A DNA stretch of 36,566 nt from an uncultured Clostridia bacterium (lineage in GTDB: Bacteria > Bacillota > Clostridia > Christensenellales > CAG-917). A program made the translations under genes and the position numbers. Below the pieces are notes generated by a model. The model did no database searches. It had not been told where the DNA came from and saw nothing but the letters and a program-made list of their open reading frames with translations. Below are positions 15,364 to 23,649 of the stretch, one piece after another. Position 1 is the stretch's first letter. Each line of letters opens with the position of its first letter. The DNA lies in the NCBI GenBank assembly GCA_947581925.1, contig CANPWB010000016.1, positions 1 to 36,566 of the forward strand. The letters are read 5' to 3'.

Positions 15364-15392
15364 TTGACTTTTGCAGTCAAAATTTCTATCTT
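15364..15392 (+). promoter_or_regulatory. Promoter with overlapping inverted repeat for the YitT gene
   Basis: TTGACT (15364-15369), 17 bp, TATCTT (15387-15392), 27 bases before the ATG. The -35 box is one arm of TTGACT-N5-AGTCAA (15364-15380), a possible operator. Confidence 0.5.
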
Positions 15393-15419
15393 TGACTTGT
15401 CTTAAAAAAGGGGTAGTAT

Positions 15420-16670
15420 ATGCAAAATGTAAGTGACGATATCGGGCAGAGCTCTATTGCGCCCGAGCCCGAACCGGGGACGGGCGATACGGAGACGATG
15501 GACGGGGCGGATACGCTTGACCAAATGTCCGCCTCGCGCGACGAGACGACTTGCGATGTCCAAAACAGCGAGGACGGCGACATCAATGATGGCGAAAAGG
15601 TTGCAGCGGACGCTATATCCGCCAATATTGCCACGTCGCACAACGCGCTCGGCAGGCTGTTCAGGCATAAGGATGCGGCTCAAGAGGCTCCCTCTCAACC
15701 TCACAAGATAGTCCTCACAAAGGAGCGCGTGCTATCCGAGGTCAAATTTTTTGCATTGCTCGTATTTATGTCCTTCCTGAGGGCGACGTTCAACTATATG
15801 TTCATACTGCCAAACGGCTTTGCGCCGGGCGGTATCGGCGGCATATCCACTATACTCTACAATGTCGCCGTAAAAACTATGGATTCGCACATCGCAAACA
15901 CCGTGTTCGAGCCCGGTCTCACGACGTTCATCATGAACGTGCCCTTGCTCATTACGGCGTTTTTCGTGCTCAATAAGCGTTTCACCCTCAACACATTCTG
16001 CGTTATCGCGTGTTATTCCGGCTTCACCAGCCTTTATAGCTACACCCACTTCCCGCAATACCTCGCGGACGGAAATACGGGACTTCAGATCATCGCGGCG
16101 CTCGTCGGCGGCGCCATAACCGGTCTCTGCCTCGGCGTCATGCTGCGCAATAATATGAGCATGGGCGGCACGGACATAATAGGCAAGATAATCCATAAGC
16201 ACAACCCGCAAGCGGGCGCGAATTGGTGGATAATGCTGTGCGACTGCATCATAGCGACATCATCTTGCGTGCTTGGCATCATCGAACTCAAGGGTCAAAG
16301 CGTCAACGCCACCTACGCGCTCACAAAGGTGTTAAGCCCCATACTCTTCTCATTCCTATCCCTCGCCACTTGCTCCGTCATCGCGGACGTCATTCAATCT
16401 GGTCTGCAAAGCTCGCTCGTTTTCACGATAATCACCGACAAACCAAACGAAATAGGCGAACAAATAGCCACAAAACTCCACCGCGGCGTCACGATATCCA
16501 AAGCCGTAGGCTACTATACGGGCGTCGAGCATGAGGTCCTCGTCTGCGTCGTAAGCAAAAAACAGATAAACATCGTCAAAAATATAGTCGCCGACGCCGA
16601 CCCAATGGCGTTTACCTACATCACCAAAGCCCGCGAAGTCGCAGGCAAAGGCTTCCGCTCCGGCGGTTGA
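15420..16670 (+). CDS. YitT family membrane protein (DUF161/DUF2179) with acidic N-terminus
   Basis: 416 residues, ATG 15420 with AAAGGGG 6 nt upstream. Residues 1-95 are acidic and disordered. The membrane part (about 105-320) carries the YitT marks NGFAPGGIGGISTILYN and SMGGTDIIGKIIHKHNP and about six hydrophobic helices. The C-terminal DUF2179 domain (about 325-410) contains ITDKPNEIGEQIATKL, RGVTISKAVGYYTG and the VLVCVVSKKQI strand. YitT proteins are common in Firmicutes and their transport substrate is not settled. It is divergent from the DUF1538 operon. The 95-residue tail is longer than the short N-termini usual for the family. Confidence 0.88.
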   Translation: MQNVSDDIGQSSIAPEPEPGTGDTETMDGADTLDQMSASRDETTCDVQNSEDGDINDGEKVAADAISANIATSHNALGRLFRHKDAAQEAPSQPHKIVLTKERVLSEVKFFALLVFMSFLRATFNYMFILPNGFAPGGIGGISTILYNVAVKTMDSHIANTVFEPGLTTFIMNVPLLITAFFVLNKRFTLNTFCVIACYSGFTSLYSYTHFPQYLADGNTGLQIIAALVGGAITGLCLGVMLRNNMSMGGTDIIGKIIHKHNPQAGANWWIMLCDCIIATSSCVLGIIELKGQSVNATYALTKVLSPILFSFLSLATCSVIADVIQSGLQSSLVFTIITDKPNEIGEQIATKLHRGVTISKAVGYYTGVEHEVLVCVVSKKQINIVKNIVADADPMAFTYITKAREVAGKGFRSGG

Positions 16671-17208
16671 TCGGATTTTTATATGTGGGCTACTCTCCCA
16701 CACCTCGGCAAGGGGTTTCACCCCCTGCACCCCGCTTGCATTTGCTCAGAGCCCGCGACCATTGCGAAGCAAGGTCTATAAGGGCTCACCGCTCATTTGC
16801 CCCACAAAATCACTGCGTAATTTTGTGGGGACCCCAATATAGCTCGGACAAACGTCACGGTAGGCGCGCAAAAAATTTAACGCTTCGCAATTCGCAATAA
16901 ATGTCATACAAAGCTCCAACTAAATAACGCTCATGGCTCGCTATTTTTTGCGCTTGGTAGACGCGGGCTCCGCCCGCTTTTTTGGATTGTGTAAGATACA
17001 AACTCCTGCGTGAGAGCTTGATATTTACGGACGCTTTGTCCGAGTGATTAACGTTACCTTTGTCTGAGCGTCATCGGGGTCCCCAAAATAATTACGAAGT
17101 GATTTTTTGGGGTAAGGCGTCGAAGAATCCCCAAGTCCTCACCCCACAAAATCACTGCGTAACTTTGCGGGGACCCCGTAATACTTTATCTAACGTTACG
17201 CTATATAA
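16671..17208. repeat. Repeat mosaic downstream of the YitT gene
   Basis: No gene seen. Mini-palindrome block (16682-16735: GTGGGCTACTCTCCCAC, GGGGTTTCACCCC), CCCC/GGGG hairpin 16800-16835, a GCTATTTTTTGCGCTTGG module (about 16937-16960) that leads into a terminator, CTCCTGCGTGAGAGCTTGA (17003), decamers at 17037 and 17061 (24 apart), hairpin 17076-17112 followed by CGAAGAATCCCC, and hairpin 17142-17177. The order from the CTCC box onward is the same as at 11530-11650. Confidence 0.8.
16963..16983 (+). terminator. Intrinsic terminator GCGGGC/GCCCGC with T-run
   Basis: GCGGGC-TCC-GCCCGC followed by six T residues, in the orientation of the YitT gene although 290 bases past its stop. The same GCGGGC...GCCCGC module next to TTTTTTGCGCTTGG occurs at 7950-7990 and 32220-32250. 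Confidence 0.6.
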
Positions 17209-17254
17209 CAGTGACCCCTACCACCCGCCGTAAGGCAGGTGGTAGGGGTCACTG
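17209..17254. repeat. Long perfect stem-loop with GTAA loop
   Basis: A 17-bp perfect stem (CAGTGACCCCTACCACC with its complement), one C/A mismatch, then GCC/GGC closing a GTAA (GNRA-type) loop. There is no T-run on either side, so it is not an ordinary terminator. It sits in the gap between the convergent YitT and acetyltransferase genes and has no second copy in the window. Confidence 0.8.
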
Positions 17255-17327
17255 AATTTACGCAACTTATGTCCGAGCGCACTTATACACGCCGTCCGCC
17301 CTGTCCGAGCACACTTATACATAGCGT
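17255..17327 (+). repeat. Pair of decamers 32 nt apart
   Basis: TGTCCGAGCG at 17270 and TGTCCGAGCA at 17302, separated by the CACTTATACACG-type 22-nt spacer. It runs up to the stop codon of the acetyltransferase gene. Confidence 0.7.
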
Positions 17328-18062
17328 CTACTTCTGGAACATGCCGTTTTTCATCATGTATTGGTTGAATTTTGAGGGATCCTTGCACTTGCGCTCTCGC
17401 ATGGGTTTGGCGGGGATGCCGCCGACGAGGGTGAAGGGCGGGACGTCCTTTGTGACAATGGCTCCCGTTGCGACGACGGCGCCCGTGCCGAGCGTGACTC
17501 CTGGGAGTATGGTCGCGGCGGTGTAGACCTTGGCATATGCGCCTATCTCGACGGGAGCATAGGTGCGCTGCATATGGTCCTCCTCGCTGTGGGAGTGCGT
17601 GAATATCTTCGCGTACTCCGTGAGCATTGCGAAGTCGCCGAATTTGACCCCGCCCTTCGAGTCGATATAGCAGCCCGCGTTCCACGACACGTTGTCGCCG
17701 ACCTCTATTTGGTGCCCATAATTAAAGCGGCAGCCCTCATTCGCTACGAAACCTTCGCCGCACTTTTTGAACAGTTTTTTTGCGATTATCTGCCTTGCGG
17801 GCACCGCGAACGCGCAATTTATGCCCAGCGGCGAGCGGTCGAGGCACTCCCAAAGTATGTGCAAATTGCGTTGTTGCTCTGTGTAGGGATGCTCGTCGCC
17901 CATGGGCATAGTGTCGCCCCAAAGCACGAAAGACTTCAAAAGTTCGGCATAGTTTTCCGTAGCGGGAAACCCGAAAAGCTCAAGCGCTTTCGCCGCGCGC
18001 TCGCAAGTGAGATCCTCGCACAAGCCTCTGAGTTCGTCAAGTTTTTGTTGAATAATGTCCAT
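17328..18062 (-). CDS. Left-handed beta-helix acetyltransferase (maltose/galactoside O-acetyltransferase-like)
   Basis: 244 residues, ATG at 18062 with a weak AGGTGA upstream. Residues 1-95 form a helical N-terminal extension. From about residue 100 there are hexapeptide turns: [21 protein letters not shown], then [19 protein letters not shown] with the His expected in the active site, and [19 protein letters not shown] and [12 protein letters not shown] at the end. This is the pattern of the maltose/NodL/LacA-type O-acetyltransferases that use acetyl-CoA. Length is about 40 residues more than the usual 185-210 because of the N-terminal part. It lies 77 bases after galM on the same strand, so it may modify a sugar or glycan in the same pathway. 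The exact acceptor is unknown. Confidence 0.8.
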   Translation of the reverse strand: MDIIQQKLDELRGLCEDLTCERAAKALELFGFPATENYAELLKSFVLWGDTMPMGDEHPYTEQQRNLHILWECLDRSPLGINCAFAVPARQIIAKKLFKKCGEGFVANEGCRFNYGHQIEVGDNVSWNAGCYIDSKGGVKFGDFAMLTEYAKIFTHSHSEEDHMQRTYAPVEIGAYAKVYTAATILPGVTLGTGAVVATGAIVTKDVPPFTLVGGIPAKPMRERKCKDPSKFNQYMMKNGMFQK

Positions 18063-18139
18063 AATTCACCTGATATTAACAATTTATAATATCGCGCAAA
18101 ACTCGCTATGTTTGCATGATTTTGCGTGTGTCTTGCTGT

Positions 18140-19147
18140 TTACAGCGCCTCAAACACATAGCGGGTGCAGGTACGGTACTCCTCGCCCGCTTTTAAGGTA
18201 CGCTGAGCGAGGTCGGCGATGTCGCACTGCGTCTCCATACAGAATGCGGCGTGTTTTTTGTACTCCTGCCCTGCCTTGCCGCGGAAACCGTCGAGGAAAT
18301 TTCCGGTGTAGAACTGCATGGCGGGAAGGTCGGTATACACGCTCATTTTTATGCCCGACTTTTTTGAATACGCCGTCGCGCGAGGCTTGCTCTCGTCCGC
18401 GCCGCCCGCGAAGTTGTAGCTGAAATCATAGCCGCCGTTTGCTATCTCCATGAGCTCACCGCCTTTGCCCAGATATTTGCCAAGCATATGCGGTTTCAAA
18501 AACGAATATGCGGCGTTTTCGCTTTCCGTTAGGTCAAGCCTCTCGCCCGTGGGTATCAGCTCGGCATTTACGACTGTCAAAGAGTCCGCGTCTATGAATA
18601 TCTCATGCTCAAGGGCGCTCCCTTCGTCGCCGTCAAGGTTGAAATAGGCGTGATTTGTGAGCGCGCACAGCGTCGTCATGTCGCTCTTCGCGCTGTAATA
18701 TATTTGCAGCGCGTTGCCCTCGAGCGAAAAAGTCACGCTTACCGAGAGTGTGCCGGGATAGCCTTCCTCTCCGTCCGCGGAGACGTATGAAAAGCGTGCC
18801 GCGCTCTCGCCAAGCCTCTCAACGCTCCATACGCGCTTGTCAAATCCGACGTTTCCGCCGTGCAGATGGTTGACCCCATTGTCGTTTTTGGCAAGAAAAT
18901 ACTCCTTGCCGTCAAGCGTAAAGCGCCCTCCGCCTATCCTGTTCGCCACGCGTCCCACCGTCGCGCCGAAATAGGTGCCGTGGTCGTTTTCGTACTCCTC
19001 GGTAGTGTCGAAACCGAGCAACACGTCCCTCTTCTTCCCCTCTCTGTCGGGGACGAGAAGTCTCTTCAGGCGCGCGCCGAACGTGCATATCTCCGCCTGC
19101 AAACCTGTTTCGGACTTCAATAAAACGCACTCATATTTTTCTGCCAT
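18140..19147 (-). CDS. galM: Aldose 1-epimerase (galactose mutarotase)
   Basis: 335 residues; the start at 19147 follows GGAGG by 5 nt (an in-frame upstream ATG at 19186 lacks one). Family motifs are GRVANRIGGGRF (about 70), NHLHGGNVGFDKRVW (about 95), ALTNHAYFNLDGD with the catalytic His (about 165), MQFYTGNFLDG (about 280) and FCMETQ with the catalytic Glu (about 305). It interconverts alpha and beta anomers of galactose or glucose in the cytoplasm, and full length is as expected. It stands between the RNA methyltransferase and the acetyltransferase on the same strand. A GPH-type sugar symporter occurs 5 kb away, suggesting sugar use. Confidence 0.92.
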   Translation of the reverse strand: MAEKYECVLLKSETGLQAEICTFGARLKRLLVPDREGKKRDVLLGFDTTEEYENDHGTYFGATVGRVANRIGGGRFTLDGKEYFLAKNDNGVNHLHGGNVGFDKRVWSVERLGESAARFSYVSADGEEGYPGTLSVSVTFSLEGNALQIYYSAKSDMTTLCALTNHAYFNLDGDEGSALEHEIFIDADSLTVVNAELIPTGERLDLTESENAAYSFLKPHMLGKYLGKGGELMEIANGGYDFSYNFAGGADESKPRATAYSKKSGIKMSVYTDLPAMQFYTGNFLDGFRGKAGQEYKKHAAFCMETQCDIADLAQRTLKAGEEYRTCTRYVFEAL

Positions 19148-19202
19148 ATTTCCTCCAACAAGCACTTTATATGCACGTATTGGCATATTAAAGTCTTTAT
19201 TT

Positions 19203-19218
19203 TGTCAATTTATGTCAA
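19203..19218 (-). promoter_or_regulatory. Tandem TTGACA boxes upstream of galM
   Basis: Two TTGACA boxes 10 bp apart on the minus strand (19218-19213 and 19208-19203), the first overlapping the stop codon of the upstream gene. No strong -10 box follows at ideal spacing, so this is a weak promoter call. Confidence 0.3.
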
Positions 19219-20642
19219 TTTTGTTTGCGCTTTAAAACGCACAGCGTCTCCACTCCCGCCGTCTGGGGGAACATGTCGTAAAGGCGGATGTCGGCGACGT
19301 CATAGCTCCCCTTGAGTATGCCCGCGTCGCGCGCAAGCGTATTTGGATCGCAGGAGATGTAGACTATTTTTTCAAATCCCGCGCCTATCGCCGCTTCGAG
19401 GACTTCCTTTGCGCAGCCCTTTCTCGGCGGGTCCACAAGCAGTATGCGCGCGCCACCATTTGATTTTGGCACATGGGTATCGCCAAATATGCCGCTGTTT
19501 TGTTCATTTTCTTGCGCGCATTCGCTCGCGCCGTCTTGCGATTTCAGCCCCTGCATAAATTTCAAAGCGTCGCCGTTTACGCACTCCACCCTATCCTCGA
19601 GGGATAGCCTCTTCATCAGCTCTTTCGCGTCCCTTGTTGCGGAGGGTTCTATCTCAACGCAGGTAAATCTCGCCGCCGAACGTAGCGCGAGCTGCGCCGT
19701 GAGCAGCCCTACGCCCGAGTACAGCTCCACCACATCGCCCTCGTATCCGTCGAGCGCGGCGGCTACGCCGTCATACAGCATATCCCGCACCTCGCTGTTG
19801 ACTTGCAGGAAGGACTTCGGGGATATGACGGCGCTGAATTTGCCCAAATTCTGCGGCTTTTCCTCGCCGTATATCAGCCTCACGCCGTCGCCGAAAATGA
19901 CGTTTGTATTTTTTGTATTTGGCGAGACGTACAGGCAAAATTCGCCGAATTTTTGTTTGAGCCTATCAATAAGTTCGTCCGCGTGAGGGATATCCTCGCC
20001 GTTTACGGCAAGCGTCAAGCTGAGTCTCTCGAGCATACGCGCTACGGCGTGGCGCAAGAGCCCCCTGCGCGCCGTCTCGTCATATACGGATATCCCAAAA
20101 TCGTTCGCCCACGACATGAGCGCCTCTATGAGCTCCCCTGTCCACTCGCCGCAAGCTGCGCACCATTTTATGGGCACGACTTTGTGTGAACGCCGCTCGT
20201 AAAAGCCGAGATATACGCGCCCGCTACGGCTGTTTTTGGCAAACGGCAACGCGAGTTTGTTACGATACGCCAGCGGCGCGCCCGCCACGGGCAAAGGCAC
20301 CTCTACTTCTATCCCCGCTATCTTTTTAAATGCGTCGCGCACGGCGTCCCGCTTGACGGCATGCTGGAGCGGCAGACTCATATGCTGAAGGTCGCACCCT
20401 CCGCACCTGCCGAAATACGGACAGACGGGCTTTACCCTGTCGGGAGAGGGCGAAACGACTTCGACGAGTTCACCGAAAGCGACGTCCTTTTTTGCAAAGA
20501 TCACGCGGGCGCGCACGAGCTCGCCGACAAGCGCGAACGGCACAAAGATGGGAAACCTGTCCACCTTTATGACGCCCTCGCCGCCGCTCGCATACGCCGC
20601 GACTACGCCCTCTATCACATCGCCCGTTTTGATGTCCGCCAC
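19215..20642 (-). CDS. rlmD: 23S rRNA (uracil-5-)-methyltransferase, RumA/RlmD family
   Basis: 475 residues, GTG start at 20642 with AAGGAGA 6-7 nt upstream. N-terminal TRAM domain (residues 5-65), iron-sulfur cysteines CPYFGRCGGC (Cys74, Cys80, Cys83) plus a fourth Cys in KWCAACG near 160, SAM-binding VELYSGVGLLT, motif LLVDPPRKGC, and the catalytic YISCDPNTLARD. The C-terminus ends MFPQTAGVETLCVL as in the family. It makes 5-methyluridine in rRNA (or tRNA; several paralogues exist in Firmicutes, so the exact site is uncertain). About 30 extra acidic, Ser/Asn-rich residues lie between the GDALKFMQ segment and the DPPRKG motif, probably a surface loop. Confidence 0.9.
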   Translation of the reverse strand: MADIKTGDVIEGVVAAYASGGEGVIKVDRFPIFVPFALVGELVRARVIFAKKDVAFGELVEVVSPSPDRVKPVCPYFGRCGGCDLQHMSLPLQHAVKRDAVRDAFKKIAGIEVEVPLPVAGAPLAYRNKLALPFAKNSRSGRVYLGFYERRSHKVVPIKWCAACGEWTGELIEALMSWANDFGISVYDETARRGLLRHAVARMLERLSLTLAVNGEDIPHADELIDRLKQKFGEFCLYVSPNTKNTNVIFGDGVRLIYGEEKPQNLGKFSAVISPKSFLQVNSEVRDMLYDGVAAALDGYEGDVVELYSGVGLLTAQLALRSAARFTCVEIEPSATRDAKELMKRLSLEDRVECVNGDALKFMQGLKSQDGASECAQENEQNSGIFGDTHVPKSNGGARILLVDPPRKGCAKEVLEAAIGAGFEKIVYISCDPNTLARDAGILKGSYDVADIRLYDMFPQTAGVETLCVLKRKQN

Positions 20643-20942
20643 TGCGCTCTCCTTTTAAAAACCCACCTCATGTGCGCATTTTTGGATATTTCGGATATAT
20701 TTTTTCTGTCGATATCTCTCTTTGCCGCTACAAATCGGCTTTTTCTTTGCGTTGTATTTCCGTTTCAGATATTGCGTAAGCTTTACGGATAATTTTGCGC
20801 CTTTACGGTATTTACCTTCCCCGTTTGAGAGCGCGCTCCGCAAGGGCTGCCCGTATCTCTCTAAGGCGCTAAAATATTTTATATTTTGGCTGCCTCGGAC
20901 AAAAATCGTGCAAAAGTCGCGACTTTTTGCTCTCTCGCGCAT
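20643..20942. other. Intergenic stretch between pfp and rlmD without a gene
   Basis: About 300 bases, AT-rich near 20690-20780. No gene is supported. The only structure I see is the near-perfect palindrome GCAAAAGTCGCGACTTTTTGC (about 20910-20930, arms GCAAAAGTCGC and its complement), which could be an operator. None of the repeat modules that fill other gaps are here. Confidence 0.6.
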
Positions 20943-20971
20943 AAAAAAGTACGGCGGGACTGCCGCCGTAC
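20943..20971 (-). terminator. Intrinsic terminator of the phosphofructokinase gene
   Basis: On the minus strand GTACGGCGG-CAGTC-CCGCCGTAC is followed by six T residues, 11 bases after the stop codon. It is an ordinary terminator without the composite repeat flanks. Confidence 0.85.
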
Positions 20972-20981
20972 CCATACGCGC

Positions 20982-22232
20982 TCAGTCGAGTGTCGCATAA
21001 ACCTTTTTGAGTTTTGCAAAGCGCGGAAGTCCGTCCTCGAGGGGCGCCTTCGCGTCGCCCTGTATGAGCGGCAGCGCGTACTCGATGAACTCATCGCCGA
21101 CATAACTGCCGTCCGCGGTTATCCAATCGAGGGGCACTTTCTTCTCCGTGTTGGCGGCGAGCTCGAGGGGCATGAGCACGTTTTTGCATGCGTAGTTGCC
21201 CTTGTCGTCCGTCGTCCTCTCGAATATGACCATCTTGTCCGTCTCGCCCGCGCAAGCGCTCTTGACTGCGAAAACGCCCGCATTAAACGCCTCTTCCACA
21301 TCCGTCTTTGAGGCAAGATGCGCGCCGCAGCGTTGCAGCAGGCTGAGCTCTATCGGGCGCACCTTTACGCCGAGTTTTTCCTTGACTACGCTCGCGAGCA
21401 CCTGCGCAAGCCCGCCGAGCTGCGCGTGTCCGAAGGTATCGTTTGCGGAAGCCTTCGCCTCGGACACATAAGTGCCGTCAGCAAAGCGCAAGCCCTCGGA
21501 TACGGCGACTATGCACTTGTTGTCGTTCTTCTCGCACACGTTCTTGACGGAGGCGAGGAATTTGTCCATATCGAAGGGCACCTCGGGCAGATAGATGAGG
21601 TCCGCGCCGAGTCCCTTGTATCCCGCAAGCGCCGCGGCAGCGGTGAGCCAGCCCGCGTTTCTGCCCATGATCTCGATAATACACACGCAGCCGAAGTTGT
21701 ACACCTTTGCGTCGAGATTGCACTCCATAATGGTGTTTGCGATGTACTTTGCCGCGGACGCATACCCGGGGCAATGGTCGGTGCCGTAAAGGTCATTGTC
21801 TATGGTCTTTGGCACGCCGATAACGTTGCAGTCATAGCCTACCGATTGCAGATATTTGCTTATCTTGTTGCAGGTGTCCATGGAGTCGTTGCCGCCGTTA
21901 TAGAAGAAATAGCGGATGTCATACTTTTTGAACACCTCGAGGATGCGCTTGTAGTCCGTGTCGTCCACGTCCGCGTCCTTCAGCTTGTATCTCGCCGAGC
22001 CGAGCGCCGACGACGGCGTATATTTCAAAAGCTCTATCTCCTTCGGGTCCTCCTTGGAGATGTCAAAAAACTTCTCGCCCAAAATGCCGACGATGCCGTG
22101 CTCCGCGCCGTAGACCGCCGTGATGTTTCCCTGCTTGAGCGCCTCCGTAAAAACGCCCGCCGCGCTGCTGTTGATGACGGAGGTCGGTCCGCCCGACTGT
22201 CCGAACATGCATGCTCCCTTCAGATTTTTCAT
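20982..22232 (-). CDS. pfp: Pyrophosphate-type 6-phosphofructokinase
   Basis: 416 residues from ATG 22232 (AAGGAG 6-7 nt upstream; the in-frame extension to 22328 is untranslated leader). Motifs are FGQSGGPTSVIN at the nucleotide/PPi site, YNGGNDSMDT, GVPKTIDNDLYGTDH and EIMGRNAGWLTAA. The Asp after GGN and the Lys in PKTIDND are the residues that mark PPi-dependent enzymes; ATP-dependent ones usually have Gly at both places. It converts fructose 6-phosphate and PPi reversibly to fructose 1,6-bisphosphate, common in anaerobic Clostridia. One unusual point is Asn in place of the first Asp of the GGD motif. It stands alone with its own terminator. Confidence 0.88.
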   Translation of the reverse strand: MKNLKGACMFGQSGGPTSVINSSAAGVFTEALKQGNITAVYGAEHGIVGILGEKFFDISKEDPKEIELLKYTPSSALGSARYKLKDADVDDTDYKRILEVFKKYDIRYFFYNGGNDSMDTCNKISKYLQSVGYDCNVIGVPKTIDNDLYGTDHCPGYASAAKYIANTIMECNLDAKVYNFGCVCIIEIMGRNAGWLTAAAALAGYKGLGADLIYLPEVPFDMDKFLASVKNVCEKNDNKCIVAVSEGLRFADGTYVSEAKASANDTFGHAQLGGLAQVLASVVKEKLGVKVRPIELSLLQRCGAHLASKTDVEEAFNAGVFAVKSACAGETDKMVIFERTTDDKGNYACKNVLMPLELAANTEKKVPLDWITADGSYVGDEFIEYALPLIQGDAKAPLEDGLPRFAKLKKVYATLD

Positions 22233-22269
22233 AGTAACTCCTTCTAGACTTTCGCCCAAAAAATTTATA

Positions 22270-22283
22270 CGCGCGTACGCGCG
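22270..22283. promoter_or_regulatory. 14-bp GC palindrome in the pfp leader
   Basis: CGCGCGTACGCGCG, perfectly palindromic, 38 bases upstream of the ATG and between AT-rich promoter-like sequence and the ribosome binding site. It could be an operator or a leader hairpin; no protein is implicated. Confidence 0.4.
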
Positions 22284-22379
22284 CCTCATTTCTTGCATAA
22301 TCATAATATATTTCTTGCAAAATGACAAGCGCTTGAAAATAAGCGAGTGAAAATTTTTCTCGCTTGAGCGCGTACGAGC

Positions 22380-22518
22380 GGCTCCGCCTCTCCCACTCGC
22401 TTTGTTTTTTTTGCGGGCTACGCGCCCCGCACACCCCAGGTGGGGCGCCGCCTCACGCCCCTATATGGGCTACGCGCCCACATAGGGGCAAGGGGTTTCA
22501 CCCCCTGCACCCCAAGCT
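22380..22518. repeat. Mini-palindrome block upstream of pfp
   Basis: GCGGGCTACGCGCCCCGC, GGTGGGGCGCCGCCTCACGCC, GTGGGCGCGTAGCCCA-type and GGGGTTTCACCCC units, then CCCCAAGCT into the terminator at 22519. Unlike other copies it does not directly follow a gene end; the nearest gene on its left (pfp) points away. Confidence 0.7.
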
Positions 22519-22565
22519 AAAAACGCGCGAACGTCGCAACTTTTGTCACCGGTTCGCGCGTTTTT
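22519..22565. terminator. Orphan composite terminator
   Basis: AAAAACGCGCGAAC pairs with GTTCGCGCGTTTTT around a GTCGCAACTTTTGTCAC loop, the subtype seen at 11461-11508. No gene on the plus strand ends into it, so it may be left over from a lost gene or have arrived with the repeat. Confidence 0.75.
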
Positions 22566-23530
22566 GATTGTGTGTATGGCATGAACTCCTGCGTGAGAGC
22601 TTGAAATTGACATTAGTATTGTTAGAGCGCTTTTTTCTTAAACTAGGGGATTCCTCGACTTCGCTCGGAATGACAACGTGTATCAGATGTCATGTTGAGC
22701 GAAGCGCAGCGGAGTCGAAACATCCCCTCGTCCGAGCAAATTACGCACCCTTCGTCCGAGCAATAAGGGGGTCCCCAAAATAATTACGCAGTGATTTTTT
22801 GGGGTATATCGTCGAGAAATCCCCCCCCCCTGCCCGAGCGAATAAACGCACCCTCTGTCCGAGCGCTCTAATAACTGACGGACGCCTTGTCCGAGCGATA
22901 TCGCGGAGCAAGCGGGATAGATAGTAGTACGCAGTGAGGGCGGGGCTCTAATTTAATTCCGCCCGAACAAGTGGCATAATTGCAGACTTGTCTGCACGAC
23001 GTTACGCGGTGAGCGAGCGCAGCTTTTCCCCGACCCTGCCGCGCCGCTAAGTTTGATTTGTGTTTGTGCGCATAACGTAGTGTTTGTCCGAGCGACATCG
23101 GGGTCCCCACGAAATTACGCAGTGATTTCGTGGGGGTAAGGACTCGGGGAACGCCGTGAGGCGAGGGTGGGTCATTTCAATAAGTTTGTCCGAGATACCA
23201 ACGCATGACGTGCTTGAGTTCTAGTAACACTCCGTCCGAGCGACGCGTTCTTATACCCGTACTGACGCCGTGTCCGAGCGCCGCCCTGCCGCGGCGTAAC
23301 GTCTGGGCTGTGTTTGCGCTCGTAACGTAAAGCTTGTCCGAGCTATATCGGGGTCCCCATAATAATGAGTGACGATGAGTCGCAGTAGAGAAATGTGGCG
23401 TGAGTGGAACGAATTTTATGGGGTTTTAGATCGGGGTCCCCCACCTTAAAATCACTGCGCAATTTTATGGGGTAAACGCGTGGCATTTTGACGGCGCGTA
23501 AACACATTGCGAAAGAAGATTTTTATAGAA
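22566..23530. repeat. Largest repeat mosaic, about 1 kb without a gene
   Basis: CTCCTGCGTGAGAGCTTGA box (22584); TGTCA/TCCCC hairpins 22646-22675 (ATTCC arms) and 22688-22727 (ATGTT arms); decamers at 22729, 22753 (24 apart), 22831, 22856 and 22888 (25 and 32 apart); CCCC/GGGG hairpins at 22767-22804, 23100-23135 and 23433-23472; a ten-C run at 22821-22830; the CGCGGAG...GTACGCAGTGAGGGCGGGG module (22894-22945); a 68-base segment shared with 28320-28387 (23160-23228); and further decamers near 23086, 23232, 23270 and 23335. No ORF with a ribosome binding site is visible. Confidence 0.8.
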
Positions 23531-23649
23531 TATAAAAAAATGCGATTTTTTTGACAAAATTTTTGCCGAGCACTTGCATTTCGACTAGGAAAAGTATTAT
23601 TATATCATCGGAAAAAATATTACGGCGCAAGCCGATATGGAGGACTAAA

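Noticed and set aside
20655-20975. Minus-strand 106-codon frame between pfp and rlmD
   Set aside because: It begins inside the pfp terminator hairpin, has no ribosome binding site and reads as basic low-complexity sequence.
22868-23110. Minus-strand 80-codon frame in the repeat mosaic
   Set aside because: Its sequence is made of repeat modules and has no ribosome binding site or protein-like pattern.
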